Below are positions 1-6,223 of a DNA stretch of 15,071 nucleotides, one piece after another (position 1 is the first letter of the stretch; every line of letters begins with the position of its first letter). The notes below the pieces were generated by a model that searched no databases, was not told where the DNA came from, and saw only the letters and a list, made by a program, of their open reading frames with translations. This stretch comes from Nitrosopumilus sp. BACL13 MAG-121220-bin23 (GTDB lineage: Archaea > Thermoproteota > Nitrososphaeria > Nitrososphaerales > Nitrosopumilaceae), in assembly GCA_001437625.1 (NCBI GenBank), contig LIAL01000020.1:1-15071 (forward strand), given 5' to 3'. The position numbers and the translations under genes were made by a program.

Positions 1-132
1 GCAAAGAAAACTATTGCTAAAAGAAAACCAGCAAAGAAAACTATTGCTAAAAGAAAACCAGCAAAGAAAACTATTGCTAAAAGAAAACCAGCAAAGAAAA
101 CTATTGCTAAAAGAAAACCAGCAAAGAAAACT
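1..132 (+). repeat. Perfect 30-bp direct tandem repeat, 4.4 copies
   Basis: The 30-base unit occupies 1-30, 31-60, 61-90 and 91-120 with no base difference, and the first 12 bases recur at 121-132. The unit is a multiple of three, so it adds ten residues per copy to the coding frame. The array continues out of the window to the left. Identical synonymous codons in every copy point to recent expansion or homogenisation. Confidence 0.97.
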
Positions 133-141
133 AGACGTTAA
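1..141 (+). CDS. C-terminal end of a lysine-rich repeat protein (partial)
   Basis: This is the 3' end of a gene that begins before the window; the frame from base 1 closes with TAA at 139-141. It encodes four exact copies of the decapeptide AKKTIAKRKP and then AKKTRR. The composition (Lys, Arg, Ala, Pro, Thr) resembles histone H1-like or other nucleic-acid-binding tails, so binding to DNA or RNA is a reasonable guess, but the folded part of the protein is outside the window and its family cannot be named. Another plus frame is also open across the repeats; frame 1 is preferred because the basic A/K/P tail is a familiar protein type and it stops directly after the repeats degenerate. Confidence 0.7.
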   Translation, partial: AKKTIAKRKPAKKTIAKRKPAKKTIAKRKPAKKTIAKRKPAKKTRR

Positions 142-168
142 ATTTTTTCTATCAACTGATGTATTCTC

Positions 169-183
169 AAATAATTAATATTA
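169..183 (+). promoter_or_regulatory. TATA-like promoter element for the membrane protein at 199
   Basis: The AT-rich stretch taattaatatta lies about 18-30 bases before the ATG at 199, the distance expected for an archaeal box A serving a nearly leaderless transcript. The surrounding DNA is AT-rich, so the match is only suggestive. Confidence 0.35.
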
Positions 184-198
184 TCTTTAATTTTTAAC

Positions 199-804
199 AT
201 GAAAAAATCTGGACCTATAATTACACTTGCTGGTTTTAGTTTGATCTTAATTTCATTTTTAATTGCAATTTCTAGTGTCCCTTCTGATATTTCACAAGAT
301 GAAACTTTTTTGGTATCTTCTCTTTTTGAAGGAATGTTTGATGATGTTTCTGAACCTTTTCAAATTATGCCTGGAGATATAATTTATACTTCTTACACTA
401 CATCTCTATCTGATATTCCTCTGTTATGGGGAATTCAAATAATTGATTATCAACATGGTGACATGTTATACATACAAATTTCAAATATTTTTGGTGATTC
501 CTATGGGGAATTCATTCAAAATGATTCTATTTTATTCACAACAACTATAATTGATCAATCTAATACACTAAATTTTCAAATTGAAAATACTGGTACTGAT
601 ATAATTGATGTTGTGGTAATGTTTTCTGAAGATCCTGAAAATTCCGATGCTTTTTCAAATCCCAATTCTCCTGTGATGGATATGATTTTACCTCTAATAA
701 TTTCAGGATTTTTAGTTATACTTGGAATTATACTTATACTGATTGGCATAATCTTAATACTATTAGATTTAAAAAATAAATTAGATAATAATAGAAATTA
801 TTAA
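199..804 (+). CDS. Hypothetical membrane-anchored protein with N- and C-terminal helices
   Basis: A 201-residue protein of unknown function. Residues about 8-27 form a hydrophobic helix after MKKSGP, and residues about 163-192 form a long, very hydrophobic helix (Ile/Leu rich) followed by a charged tail ending KNKLDNNRNY. The 130 or so residues between are polar, acidic and rich in Ser, Asp and aromatics, without cysteines, and look like an extracytoplasmic beta-rich domain held between two anchors. No motif identifies a family. It begins at the first ATG, with a TATA-like element upstream and no SD site. Its TAA overlaps the stop of the convergent OB-fold gene by four bases (801-804). Confidence 0.8.
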   Translation: MKKSGPIITLAGFSLILISFLIAISSVPSDISQDETFLVSSLFEGMFDDVSEPFQIMPGDIIYTSYTTSLSDIPLLWGIQIIDYQHGDMLYIQISNIFGDSYGEFIQNDSILFTTTIIDQSNTLNFQIENTGTDIIDVVVMFSEDPENSDAFSNPNSPVMDMILPLIISGFLVILGIILILIGIILILLDLKNKLDNNRNY

Positions 805-1115
805 GGATTGACAGTCATCTTACCAAACTTTCCTTTGGTTAGAGATACTACGCCTTTAAACTCATTTGTGTAACCATTTTCTATGACAACTTTATCTCCG
901 ACATTAACTGCTTTGATATCGTCCCCCCACAATGTGAGGCTCATTTGGTTTTCTTCAGTTCCATCAGCATTAGATATTACTGCATCACAGACTTCTACTG
1001 TTCCGCCTGTTTTGAGATTTACTGTTCTTGGTTCTGTTTTACTAATAACTTCAGCTTCAACATTGACACCACTTTTGGTTTTCTTTGCTTCTGAAATTGG
1101 TATTGATTCTGACAT
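801..1115 (-). CDS. RPA/SOSS-B-like OB-fold single-stranded DNA-binding protein
   Basis: A 104-residue single OB-fold protein. Features seen: a strand with NVEAEVISKTEPRTV (about residues 18-32), a GGTVEVCDAVISNADGT segment, the strand LTLWGDDI (about 61-68), then VNVGDKVVIENGYTNEFKG and GKFGKMTV at the end. This order matches archaeal RPA-like and human SSB1-type OB folds, where LTLW and the GD-x-V-x-I-x-NGY motif are characteristic. Likely role: binding ssDNA during replication and repair; RNA binding is possible. There is no C-terminal zinc finger or acidic tail, so it is a minimal version. ATG start with a TATA-like box 22-30 bases upstream. Convergent with the membrane protein gene, with overlapping stop codons. 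Confidence 0.82.
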   Translation of the reverse strand: MSESIPISEAKKTKSGVNVEAEVISKTEPRTVNLKTGGTVEVCDAVISNADGTEENQMSLTLWGDDIKAVNVGDKVVIENGYTNEFKGVVSLTKGKFGKMTVNP

Positions 1116-1136
1116 GTGTTTTTCAATAACCCTTTC

Positions 1137-1145
1137 GATTATAAG
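1137..1145 (-). promoter_or_regulatory. TATA-like box for the OB-fold gene
   Basis: On the minus strand this reads cttataatc, 22-30 bases upstream of the ATG at 1115, which fits a box A driving a leaderless or nearly leaderless transcript. Confidence 0.45.
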
Positions 1146-1224
1146 CTTTGTTAAAAAATTTCTAAAAAAATGATTGAATAATTGTAATAGTAAATAAAAA
1201 ATATCAGGATAATCTAGTGTTGTT

Positions 1225-1325
1225 GCAGAGGTATCGAAGCCTGGTCAACCGAGAGGGACTCAAGATCTATAATATAGGAAATCCCTTCTCTTAGGAGTTC
1301 GTGGGTTCAAATCCCACCCTCTGCA
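1225..1325 (+). tRNA. tRNA-Leu (anticodon CAA) with a 16-nt intron
   Basis: A class II tRNA. The acceptor stem GCAGAGG (1225-1231) pairs with CCTCTGC (1318-1324), with discriminator A at 1325 and no encoded CCA. The T arm is GTGGG-TTCAAAT-CCCAC (1301-1317). A 3-bp D stem TCG/CGA (1234-1236/1250-1252) encloses a loop with GG. The anticodon stem AGGGA (1254-1258) pairs with TCCCT (1282-1286) once 1265-1280 is removed, giving the seven-base loop CTCAAGA with anticodon CAA at 1261-1263. The intron then sits at the canonical 37/38 position. The long variable arm (1287-1300) has a short stem CTC/GAG. Class II shape, anticodon CAA and discriminator A together give leucine. Mature length is 85 nt. 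Confidence 0.93.
1265..1280 (+). other. tRNA intron (position 37/38)
   Basis: The 16 nt atctataatataggaa interrupt the anticodon loop after the purine at position 37. Removing them restores a perfect 5-bp anticodon stem and a 7-nt loop. Inside, CTAT (1267-1270) can pair with ATAG (1274-1277). Archaeal tRNA introns are cut by the splicing endonuclease at a bulge-helix-bulge; here the central helix I can draw is imperfect, so the exact ends could shift by a base. Confidence 0.75.
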
Positions 1326-1373
1326 CTATTATCTTATTTCTTAATAATGCGTTCAAAAGATTAATTGTAAAAA

Positions 1374-1496
1374 TTATGCAACTACTGTTTTTACTTTAGT
1401 TACTGAATGATTTGAAATTTTTTTGTGTATTCCTGCTAAATTATCATCTTTAAATGATAAATTACATCTAAAACACTTCCAAATTAGGTCTGACAT
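1374..1496 (-). CDS. 40-residue C2H2 zinc-finger protein
   Basis: A short minus-strand frame reads ATG at 1496 to TAA at 1374-1376. It begins MSDLIWKCFRCNLSFKDD and ends KVKTVVA. Cys8 and Cys11 (C-x2-C), a hydrophobic Leu/Phe core and His24 and His30 (H-x5-H) give a complete C2H2-type finger. Trp6 before the first Cys and Phe15 in the loop are typical. Leaderless expression is supported by a TATA-like box 23-30 bases upstream. An in-frame ATG at 1511 would add MHNLC, but it lies too close to that box. Small single-finger proteins of this kind occur in thaumarchaea from memory; their targets are unknown. It could bind DNA, RNA or protein. Confidence 0.75.
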   Translation of the reverse strand: MSDLIWKCFRCNLSFKDDNLAGIHKKISNHSVTKVKTVVA

Positions 1497-1511
1497 GCAT
1501 AAATTATGCAT
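1495..1511. repeat. Perfect 17-bp palindrome at the zinc-finger gene start
   Basis: Arms ATGCATAA (1495-1502) and TTATGCAT (1504-1511) are exact inverted complements with a one-base centre. It lies between the TATA-like box (1519-1526) and the start codon (1494-1496), where a bound dimer would block initiation, so it is a candidate operator. The AT-rich background lowers its weight. Confidence 0.5.
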
Positions 1512-1518
1512 AAATTAG

Positions 1519-1526
1519 TTATAAAG
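1519..1526 (-). promoter_or_regulatory. TATA-like box for the zinc-finger gene
   Basis: The minus strand reads ctttataa, 23-30 bases upstream of the ATG at 1496, at the expected box A distance for a leaderless archaeal transcript. Confidence 0.45.
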
Positions 1527-1676
1527 ATATTGCATGATTGATCCTATTAATTATGAAACATGACAAATATTTTTAGAAACATGTAATTTTTTGAATTTTT
1601 TAGATCATTATAATATTATTTAGCGACCAAACATGAATCCAAGGGTTTAGAAACAAAATAGTTGTATAATTTTTCA
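1527..1676. other. Intergenic region between divergent zinc-finger and DedA-like genes
   Basis: AT-rich and without a recognisable RNA gene. A strong TATA-like stretch ttataatatta (1608-1618, plus strand) lies 22 bases before a five-codon frame, ATG at 1633 to TAG at 1648-1650 (MNPRV). This frame sits in what would be the leader of the membrane gene starting at 1677. A short direct repeat agaaacatg occurs at about 1574-1582. I see no hairpin plus T-tract terminator. Confidence 0.4.
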
Positions 1677-2300
1677 ATGATAGTGGATATTTTTGAATTT
1701 TTTGGAGAATTTTCCTATTTTGGAATTTTTCTTATATTAATTGCTGTAAATGCATCACCGATCTTAATGCCCCCTAGCTGGATAGTTTTAACATCTTTCT
1801 ACCTTCTTGACCCTACCTTGAATATCCTACTTCTTGCTGTAGTGGGTGCTACTGGTGCCACTATTGGCAGATTTTTTCTAAAAAGAATTAGTGGGTTATT
1901 TAGAAAATTTGTTGGAGAAGAACAGAAAACTAATCTTGATATGATTGGATCTTATTTGAATAAGAAAAAATATGGTTATCTGATTGCATCTTTTTTGTTT
2001 GGAGCAACACCTCTTCCAAGTAATATTTTATTTATCACGTATGGTCTAATGCGTGCAAAAAGTACTGGTATCTATATTGGATTTTGGTTTGGCAGGACTA
2101 TTTCATATATTCTAATGATCTATTTTGGTAATGCTGTTTTAACTCCGTTTTTAGAAATGTTTGAGGATCGTCTTACTGGAATTTTATTAATTGATGGTAT
2201 TGGTATTGGATTAATTATTTTATTTGCATGTATTAATTGGACCGTATTATTAACACAAAGGAAAATTAAATTTGTCAAGCCAAAAATATGGAGATTCTAA
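1677..2300 (+). CDS. DedA/VTT-like polytopic membrane protein
   Basis: Using the ATG at 1677 gives 207 residues; a TTG at 1662 in the same frame would add five. The protein has about five to six hydrophobic segments (near residues 13-42, 46-66, 98-123, 128-153 and 165-187). Between the second and third is a basic loop with RFFLKRISGLFRK. The motif FGATPLPSNILFITYGLMR (about 104-122) resembles the ATPLPDD region of archaeal DedA/SNARE-associated (VTT) proteins, which are lipid scramblase or flippase-like. The weak similarity leaves other small transporters possible. The next gene's ATG follows its TAA without a gap, so the two are likely co-transcribed and translationally coupled. Confidence 0.7.
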   Translation: MIVDIFEFFGEFSYFGIFLILIAVNASPILMPPSWIVLTSFYLLDPTLNILLLAVVGATGATIGRFFLKRISGLFRKFVGEEQKTNLDMIGSYLNKKKYGYLIASFLFGATPLPSNILFITYGLMRAKSTGIYIGFWFGRTISYILMIYFGNAVLTPFLEMFEDRLTGILLIDGIGIGLIILFACINWTVLLTQRKIKFVKPKIWRF

Positions 2301-2921
2301 ATGAAAGTTCTTGATTCTATAAAAAATGAAGTAATTAAAATGATGGATAATGATCCTGCTCATGATTTTGAACATGTCATGAGAGTTTACAACAATGCTC
2401 AAAAAATAAGCAAACAAGAAAAAGCAAGCCAAAAATTGGTTCTTAGTGCTGCATTATTACATGATATTGTTTCATACCCTAAATCTAGCAAACGCTCTAA
2501 ATTTTCTTCCATAGATAGTGCAAAAAAATCAAAATTAATTTTAAAAAAATATGATTTCACTCCTAAAGAAATTACAATTATTTTTGATGCTATTGCTGAT
2601 CATAGTTTTTCTCAAAATAAAATTCCTCAAACCCTTGAAGGAAAAATATTACAAGATGCTGATAGGTTGGATGCTTTAGGTTCTATAGGGATTGCAAGAG
2701 TTTTTGCTACTAGTGGTTCTCTTAATCGACCTTTTTACAACATAGATGATCCTTTTTGTGCTAAAAGAAATCCTGATGATAATCTTTGGGCTATTGATCA
2801 TTTTTTCAATAAATTACTCAAACTAGAATTTATGATGAATACAAAATCTGGTAAAATTGAGGCTAAAAAAAGAACTAAAGTGTTAAAGGAATTTTTAAAA
2901 CAATTAAAAAATGAAATTTAA
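2301..2921 (+). CDS. HD-domain metal-dependent phosphohydrolase
   Basis: A 206-residue soluble protein of the HD superfamily, closest in layout to the YedJ-like group. Metal ligands seen in order: His25 in HDFEHVMRV, His54-Asp55 in LLHD, a supporting His101 in ADHS, and Asp119 in LQDADRLDALG. These enzymes hydrolyse phosphoester bonds, often of nucleotides; the substrate here cannot be read from sequence. The ATG directly abuts the TAA of the DedA-like gene (TAAATG), which suggests coupled expression. Its own TAA overlaps the stop of the convergent 103-residue gene by four bases. Confidence 0.88.
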   Translation: MKVLDSIKNEVIKMMDNDPAHDFEHVMRVYNNAQKISKQEKASQKLVLSAALLHDIVSYPKSSKRSKFSSIDSAKKSKLILKKYDFTPKEITIIFDAIADHSFSQNKIPQTLEGKILQDADRLDALGSIGIARVFATSGSLNRPFYNIDDPFCAKRNPDDNLWAIDHFFNKLLKLEFMMNTKSGKIEAKKRTKVLKEFLKQLKNEI

Positions 2922-3229
2922 CCATAATCTACATATCTGTCGTATCTAGTTTCTATTTCATTATTTTCACCTAAAATTATCTTTTCATATTCTAGTTTTT
3001 TTCTAGATTCTATGTATTTACAAATTTCTGCAAAATCTTCATTTTTTGGGTATGCGTCAAAAACTGGTTCAATAATTTTTAGATATTCTAATGTTTTCTC
3101 TCTAAATTCTTCTCTCATTGGTTTTCGAATCCCTTGCATTCTAAACCATATTGTTGCCCAACTTGCTCCTACAACATGTGGCAATAAGTCAAATGCTCTT
3201 TGTATTTCAAATCGTTCGTCATTTCTCAT
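2918..3229 (-). CDS. Uncharacterised protein coupled to hemB
   Basis: 103 residues, mostly helical and charged, no membrane segment or signal peptide. Recognisable patches are DLLPHVVGASWATIWFRMQGIRKPM (about residues 14-38), rich in aromatic residues, and a C-terminal tail ending YDRYVDYG. There are two histidine/cysteine candidates at most (His18, Cys70), so no clear metal site. Its ATG overlaps the TGA of hemB (ATGA, 3226-3229), the strongest coupling signal in the operon. This suggests a role in, or next to, tetrapyrrole synthesis, but I do not recognise the family and do not assign a reaction. Confidence 0.75.
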   Translation of the reverse strand: MRNDERFEIQRAFDLLPHVVGASWATIWFRMQGIRKPMREEFREKTLEYLKIIEPVFDAYPKNEDFAEICKYIESRKKLEYEKIILGENNEIETRYDRYVDYG

Positions 3230-4206
3230 GATTCTTGAAGAAATCTTGATGCTGATTTTGCAAAATATGTAACTATCATATCTGCACCTGCTCTCTTAAT
3301 TGAATGAAGAATTTCTAGTGTGATCTCTTTTTCATTTACGTATCCTAATTGTGATGCAGCTTTCACCAATGCATATTCTCCAGAAACACTATAAGCTGCT
3401 ACTGGAATATTGTATTTTCTTCTAGTCTCTGCAATTAAATCCAAATACGCTAATGCTGGTTTAATCATTACAATATCCACTCCTTCATTGATGTCAGTTT
3501 CCACTTCCATCATTGCTTCTCTTGCATTTGTAAATGGAACTTGGTATGTTTTTCTATCTCCAAACTTTGGTGCACATTCTGCAGCATCTCTGAATGGTGC
3601 ATAGAAATTTGAACGGTGTTTTGCTGAATGTGACATTATAGAAACGTCTGTAAATCCTTTATCATCTAGAGCTTTTCTTATTGCAGCCACTTGACCATCC
3701 ATCATTGCAGATGGTGATACTGTATCTACTCCTGCTTTAGCTTGACTAATAGCAATTTTTGCAAGTATCTCCAAACTTTTATCGTTATCAATTTTATCAC
3801 CTTGAATAATTCCGCAATGACCTGTAGATGTAAATTGACATAAACAAACATCTGCCATGATTACTATTTTATCACCAAATTCTTTTCTGATTTGAGTAAT
3901 TGCTTTTTGAACAATACCTTTATCATCAAAAGCTGAACTTCCTACTTTATCTTTTTGTGTTGGAATTCCAAATAACATGATTGCCGGAATTCCTAAATCT
4001 ATGATTGTTTTTACTTCTTCATTTACATCTTCTAATGGCAGTCTTTCAATTTCTGACATTGATTCAACTTTGATTCTTGTTTTAAGATCTTCTTGAACAA
4101 ATATTGGACAAATAAAATCTTTGGGTGTTAATGTGGTCTCTTGAACTAACTCTCTCATTTTTTCTGAGATTCTTAATCTTCTAAGACGTTTAGTTGGAAA
4201 TGACAT
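3226..4206 (-). CDS. hemB: Porphobilinogen synthase (delta-aminolevulinate dehydratase)
   Basis: 326 residues, full length for the family. It condenses two 5-aminolevulinate molecules into porphobilinogen in the cytoplasm. The two Schiff-base lysines are visible: Lys196 in MSHSAKHRSNFY and Lys249 in VMIKPALAYLD. The zinc site is the three-cysteine type: Cys121, Cys123 and Cys131 in DVCLCQFTSTGHCG, so this is a zinc rather than magnesium-only enzyme. The N-terminal arm RLRRLR and the start of the TIM barrel are typical. It follows hemA by 31 bases; a TATA-like stretch (about 4227-4235) in that gap could add an internal promoter. Its stop overlaps the start of the next gene. Confidence 0.98.
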   Translation of the reverse strand: MSFPTKRLRRLRISEKMRELVQETTLTPKDFICPIFVQEDLKTRIKVESMSEIERLPLEDVNEEVKTIIDLGIPAIMLFGIPTQKDKVGSSAFDDKGIVQKAITQIRKEFGDKIVIMADVCLCQFTSTGHCGIIQGDKIDNDKSLEILAKIAISQAKAGVDTVSPSAMMDGQVAAIRKALDDKGFTDVSIMSHSAKHRSNFYAPFRDAAECAPKFGDRKTYQVPFTNAREAMMEVETDINEGVDIVMIKPALAYLDLIAETRRKYNIPVAAYSVSGEYALVKAASQLGYVNEKEITLEILHSIKRAGADMIVTYFAKSASRFLQES

Positions 4207-4237
4207 GTTTAAAATTAATTCTAGCTAAAATATAATC

Positions 4238-5509
4238 CTAGTCTGCCTGATTTTGTTTTTTATAGTCAAAAAGCCTACTTGCTAATTCTATTACGTCTGG
4301 TTCGCCTTGTTCTGAAGCTTTTCTAATATTGTTCATTGGAGTCGATACAATGCTCTCTACAACTGCCTTTGTCAATTCTTCGATAATTTTGATTTTTCTT
4401 TTATCCTTCTCGCCCAACATCTGTAATGCTTTTTGTAATTCTTTTTCTCTAAGATTCTCTATACTTTTGAATACGTCTGTTACAAGTGGTTCTGCATCTA
4501 ATCTTTTCATTGAGGCTTCTAATACTGATACTTCTTCTCTAATTATATTTTCAACTGTTTTTACCTTGTTTAATCTAGCATTCATGTTTTTTTCAACCAT
4601 TTCTGCAATTTGATCTAAATTCATCAGTTTAACTCCTCCAATAGTTGCTACTTTTTCATCTACTGTTCTTGGATTTGATAAATCTAGTATCATCATTCCA
4701 TTATTTTTATTTTTCATAGCATCTGTAATTCTTTCTTGTGTTACAAGAAAATATGGTGCCGTTGTTGCAACAAATATTATGTCATATTTATTAAATCCAG
4801 AAAGTACTTCTTCAAATTTAATTGGATTTCCTCCCATTGTTTCACAGAACGTTTCTGATCTTCCAATAGTTCTACTTGTGACGTTAAATGCATACCCTCT
4901 TCTTTGTAATGATTTTGCAACTAACGTTGATACTTCTCCAGTTCCAATCAACAGAATTTTTTTTGTTTTTAATTCATCAATATTTTCTTCTGCAAGCTTT
5001 ACTGCCATTGACCCTACTGATATGCCACCTTTGCCAATTCCGCTAGAATTTCTAATCCTAGTTCCCATTTTGATTGCCTTGTCAAACAATGTGTTGAGGT
5101 GTTGACCTGATGCTTTTACTTCTCTAGCTGACGTTATGGCATTTTTTATTTGGCCTAAAATTTGCTCTTCACCTAATACCATTGAATCTAAGCCTGAAGT
5201 TAATTTTAGTAGATGATGTAACGCTTCCTGATTTTCTACAAATTCTACATTTTCATTAAATATTTCTTCATCCAGTCCAGTTATACTTGCCCATGTTTTT
5301 TTAATTTTATCTATATTATCTGATTTTGATTTTGCAAATAATTCAATTCTATTACAAGTTTGAATTATTACACATTCATCTAATTCTGAATGTTTTTTAA
5401 ATTGTTGATATGCATTTTCTACATCTTTAATTGTAAATTTTTCTAAAATATGGATTGGTGAGTTACGAAAAGTTACACGTGCATTTATAATTTTTTGTTT
5501 CATTTCCAT
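4238..5509 (-). CDS. hemA: Glutamyl-tRNA reductase
   Basis: 423 residues. It reduces the glutamate on Glu-tRNA(Glu) to glutamate-1-semialdehyde with NADPH, the first committed step of C5 tetrapyrrole synthesis. The catalytic cysteine is Cys52 in QTCNRIE. The tRNA/substrate motif GLDSMVLGEEQILGQ spans 106-120. The NADPH-binding Rossmann fold starts with LLIGTGEVS near 187-195. The C-terminal helical dimerisation domain runs from about 330. Two start codons are possible: ATG at 5509, overlapping the upstream gene by ten bases, or ATG at 5503 (third residue), which forms the ATGA overlap seen elsewhere here. Either gives an intact protein. Confidence 0.97.
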   Translation of the reverse strand: MEMKQKIINARVTFRNSPIHILEKFTIKDVENAYQQFKKHSELDECVIIQTCNRIELFAKSKSDNIDKIKKTWASITGLDEEIFNENVEFVENQEALHHLLKLTSGLDSMVLGEEQILGQIKNAITSAREVKASGQHLNTLFDKAIKMGTRIRNSSGIGKGGISVGSMAVKLAEENIDELKTKKILLIGTGEVSTLVAKSLQRRGYAFNVTSRTIGRSETFCETMGGNPIKFEEVLSGFNKYDIIFVATTAPYFLVTQERITDAMKNKNNGMMILDLSNPRTVDEKVATIGGVKLMNLDQIAEMVEKNMNARLNKVKTVENIIREEVSVLEASMKRLDAEPLVTDVFKSIENLREKELQKALQMLGEKDKRKIKIIEELTKAVVESIVSTPMNNIRKASEQGEPDVIELASRLFDYKKQNQAD

Positions 5510-6153
5510 TTTTTTATTATCTCTGTGGCTCGCTTTTCAGCTTTTTTTATCTGACCGTCTTTTATTAACTGATCAATACGATTATCAGTCATGATACTGC
5601 GTAGACATTCTTTTCGTTCTGATTGGCTATGAATTACCTCTTTAGCTATTTTTCGTGATGTTTTTTGAATTTTAATTTGAGCGATGTCTTCTTTTGAAAT
5701 GACTTTTTTTAGTACAATTTCAACTTTTGATTTAATCTTTTTTGACATTACTGGACTCCTACCTCCAGTGAAAATTGCAACTTGAATCATTTTTTTAAAA
5801 TCAATAATTGCAGCATTTGAAAAATCACTATCTTCAGGATTATCTGAACTATATACTATTATTTTCTTCTTCTTTGCATGATTAATTATTTTTTGATTAA
5901 TTTTTTTATCATTTGTAGTTGTAATTATTAAATCTGGATTTAATTCTAAAATAAATTTTATATTTTCAATTTTTTGTTTTTTTAATTTAATTTTTTTTGT
6001 TTTTACTAATTTTGAAATCTGGGTATTTACAGAATCACTAATGACTGTAATTTCACATTTTTCATTTAGTATTGATTTTATTCTTTTTTCAGCCTCATTT
6101 CCTCCTCCAACGACAATGATTTTTTTACCTTCAAGATTTAGATTTATTATCAT
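5500..6153 (-). CDS. Precorrin-2 dehydrogenase / sirohydrochlorin ferrochelatase-like (CysG N-terminal, Met8 family)
   Basis: 217 residues. The family oxidises precorrin-2 to sirohydrochlorin with NAD and in some members inserts iron to make siroheme. Seen here: the NAD-binding VVGGGNEAEKR (14-24), Asp104 in SSDNPED at the place of the catalytic Asp of CysG/Met8, and the conserved GGRSPVMSKKIK (130-141). The C-terminal 70 residues are lysine-rich and helical. It lacks the SUMT methyltransferase domain of full CysG, so precorrin-2 must come from a separate enzyme not in this window. First gene of the hem operon; its TGA overlaps the second possible ATG of hemA. Whether it also chelates iron cannot be judged. 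Confidence 0.9.
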   Translation of the reverse strand: MIINLNLEGKKIIVVGGGNEAEKRIKSILNEKCEITVISDSVNTQISKLVKTKKIKLKKQKIENIKFILELNPDLIITTTNDKKINQKIINHAKKKKIIVYSSDNPEDSDFSNAAIIDFKKMIQVAIFTGGRSPVMSKKIKSKVEIVLKKVISKEDIAQIKIQKTSRKIAKEVIHSQSERKECLRSIMTDNRIDQLIKDGQIKKAEKRATEIIKKWK

Positions 6154-6223
6154 CGATCCAAGACACTCCAGTTTCTATTTATGTATTAAAAATCACTGTG
6201 TAAAATACTAGCTACATTTTTAA
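6154..6223. promoter_or_regulatory. Divergent promoter region between the hem operon and ahbA-ahbB
   Basis: These 70 bases separate two divergently transcribed sets of heme genes. On the minus strand a TATA-like taatacataaatag (about 6175-6188) sits 22-35 bases before the ATG at 6153. On the plus strand gtaaaata (6200-6207) lies 17-24 bases before the TTG at 6224 and is a weaker candidate. One shared regulator site could serve both directions, but I see no convincing long palindrome. Confidence 0.5.

Noticed and set aside
1..132. CRISPR-like array
   Set aside because: The 30-base units are directly adjacent with no spacers and keep a coding frame, so this is a coding tandem repeat.
883..1173. 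Plus-strand frame of 96 codons
   Set aside because: It is antisense to the OB-fold gene, which has a clear family pattern.
1441..1460. Inverted repeat TTATCAT...ATGATAA as a terminator or RNA hairpin
   Set aside because: It lies inside the coding part of the zinc-finger gene, has only A/T-rich 7-bp arms and no T-tract, so chance is likely.
6183..6208. Operator GTATT-N16-AATAC between the divergent heme genes
   Set aside because: Five-base AT-rich arms with a 16-base spacer are expected by chance here.
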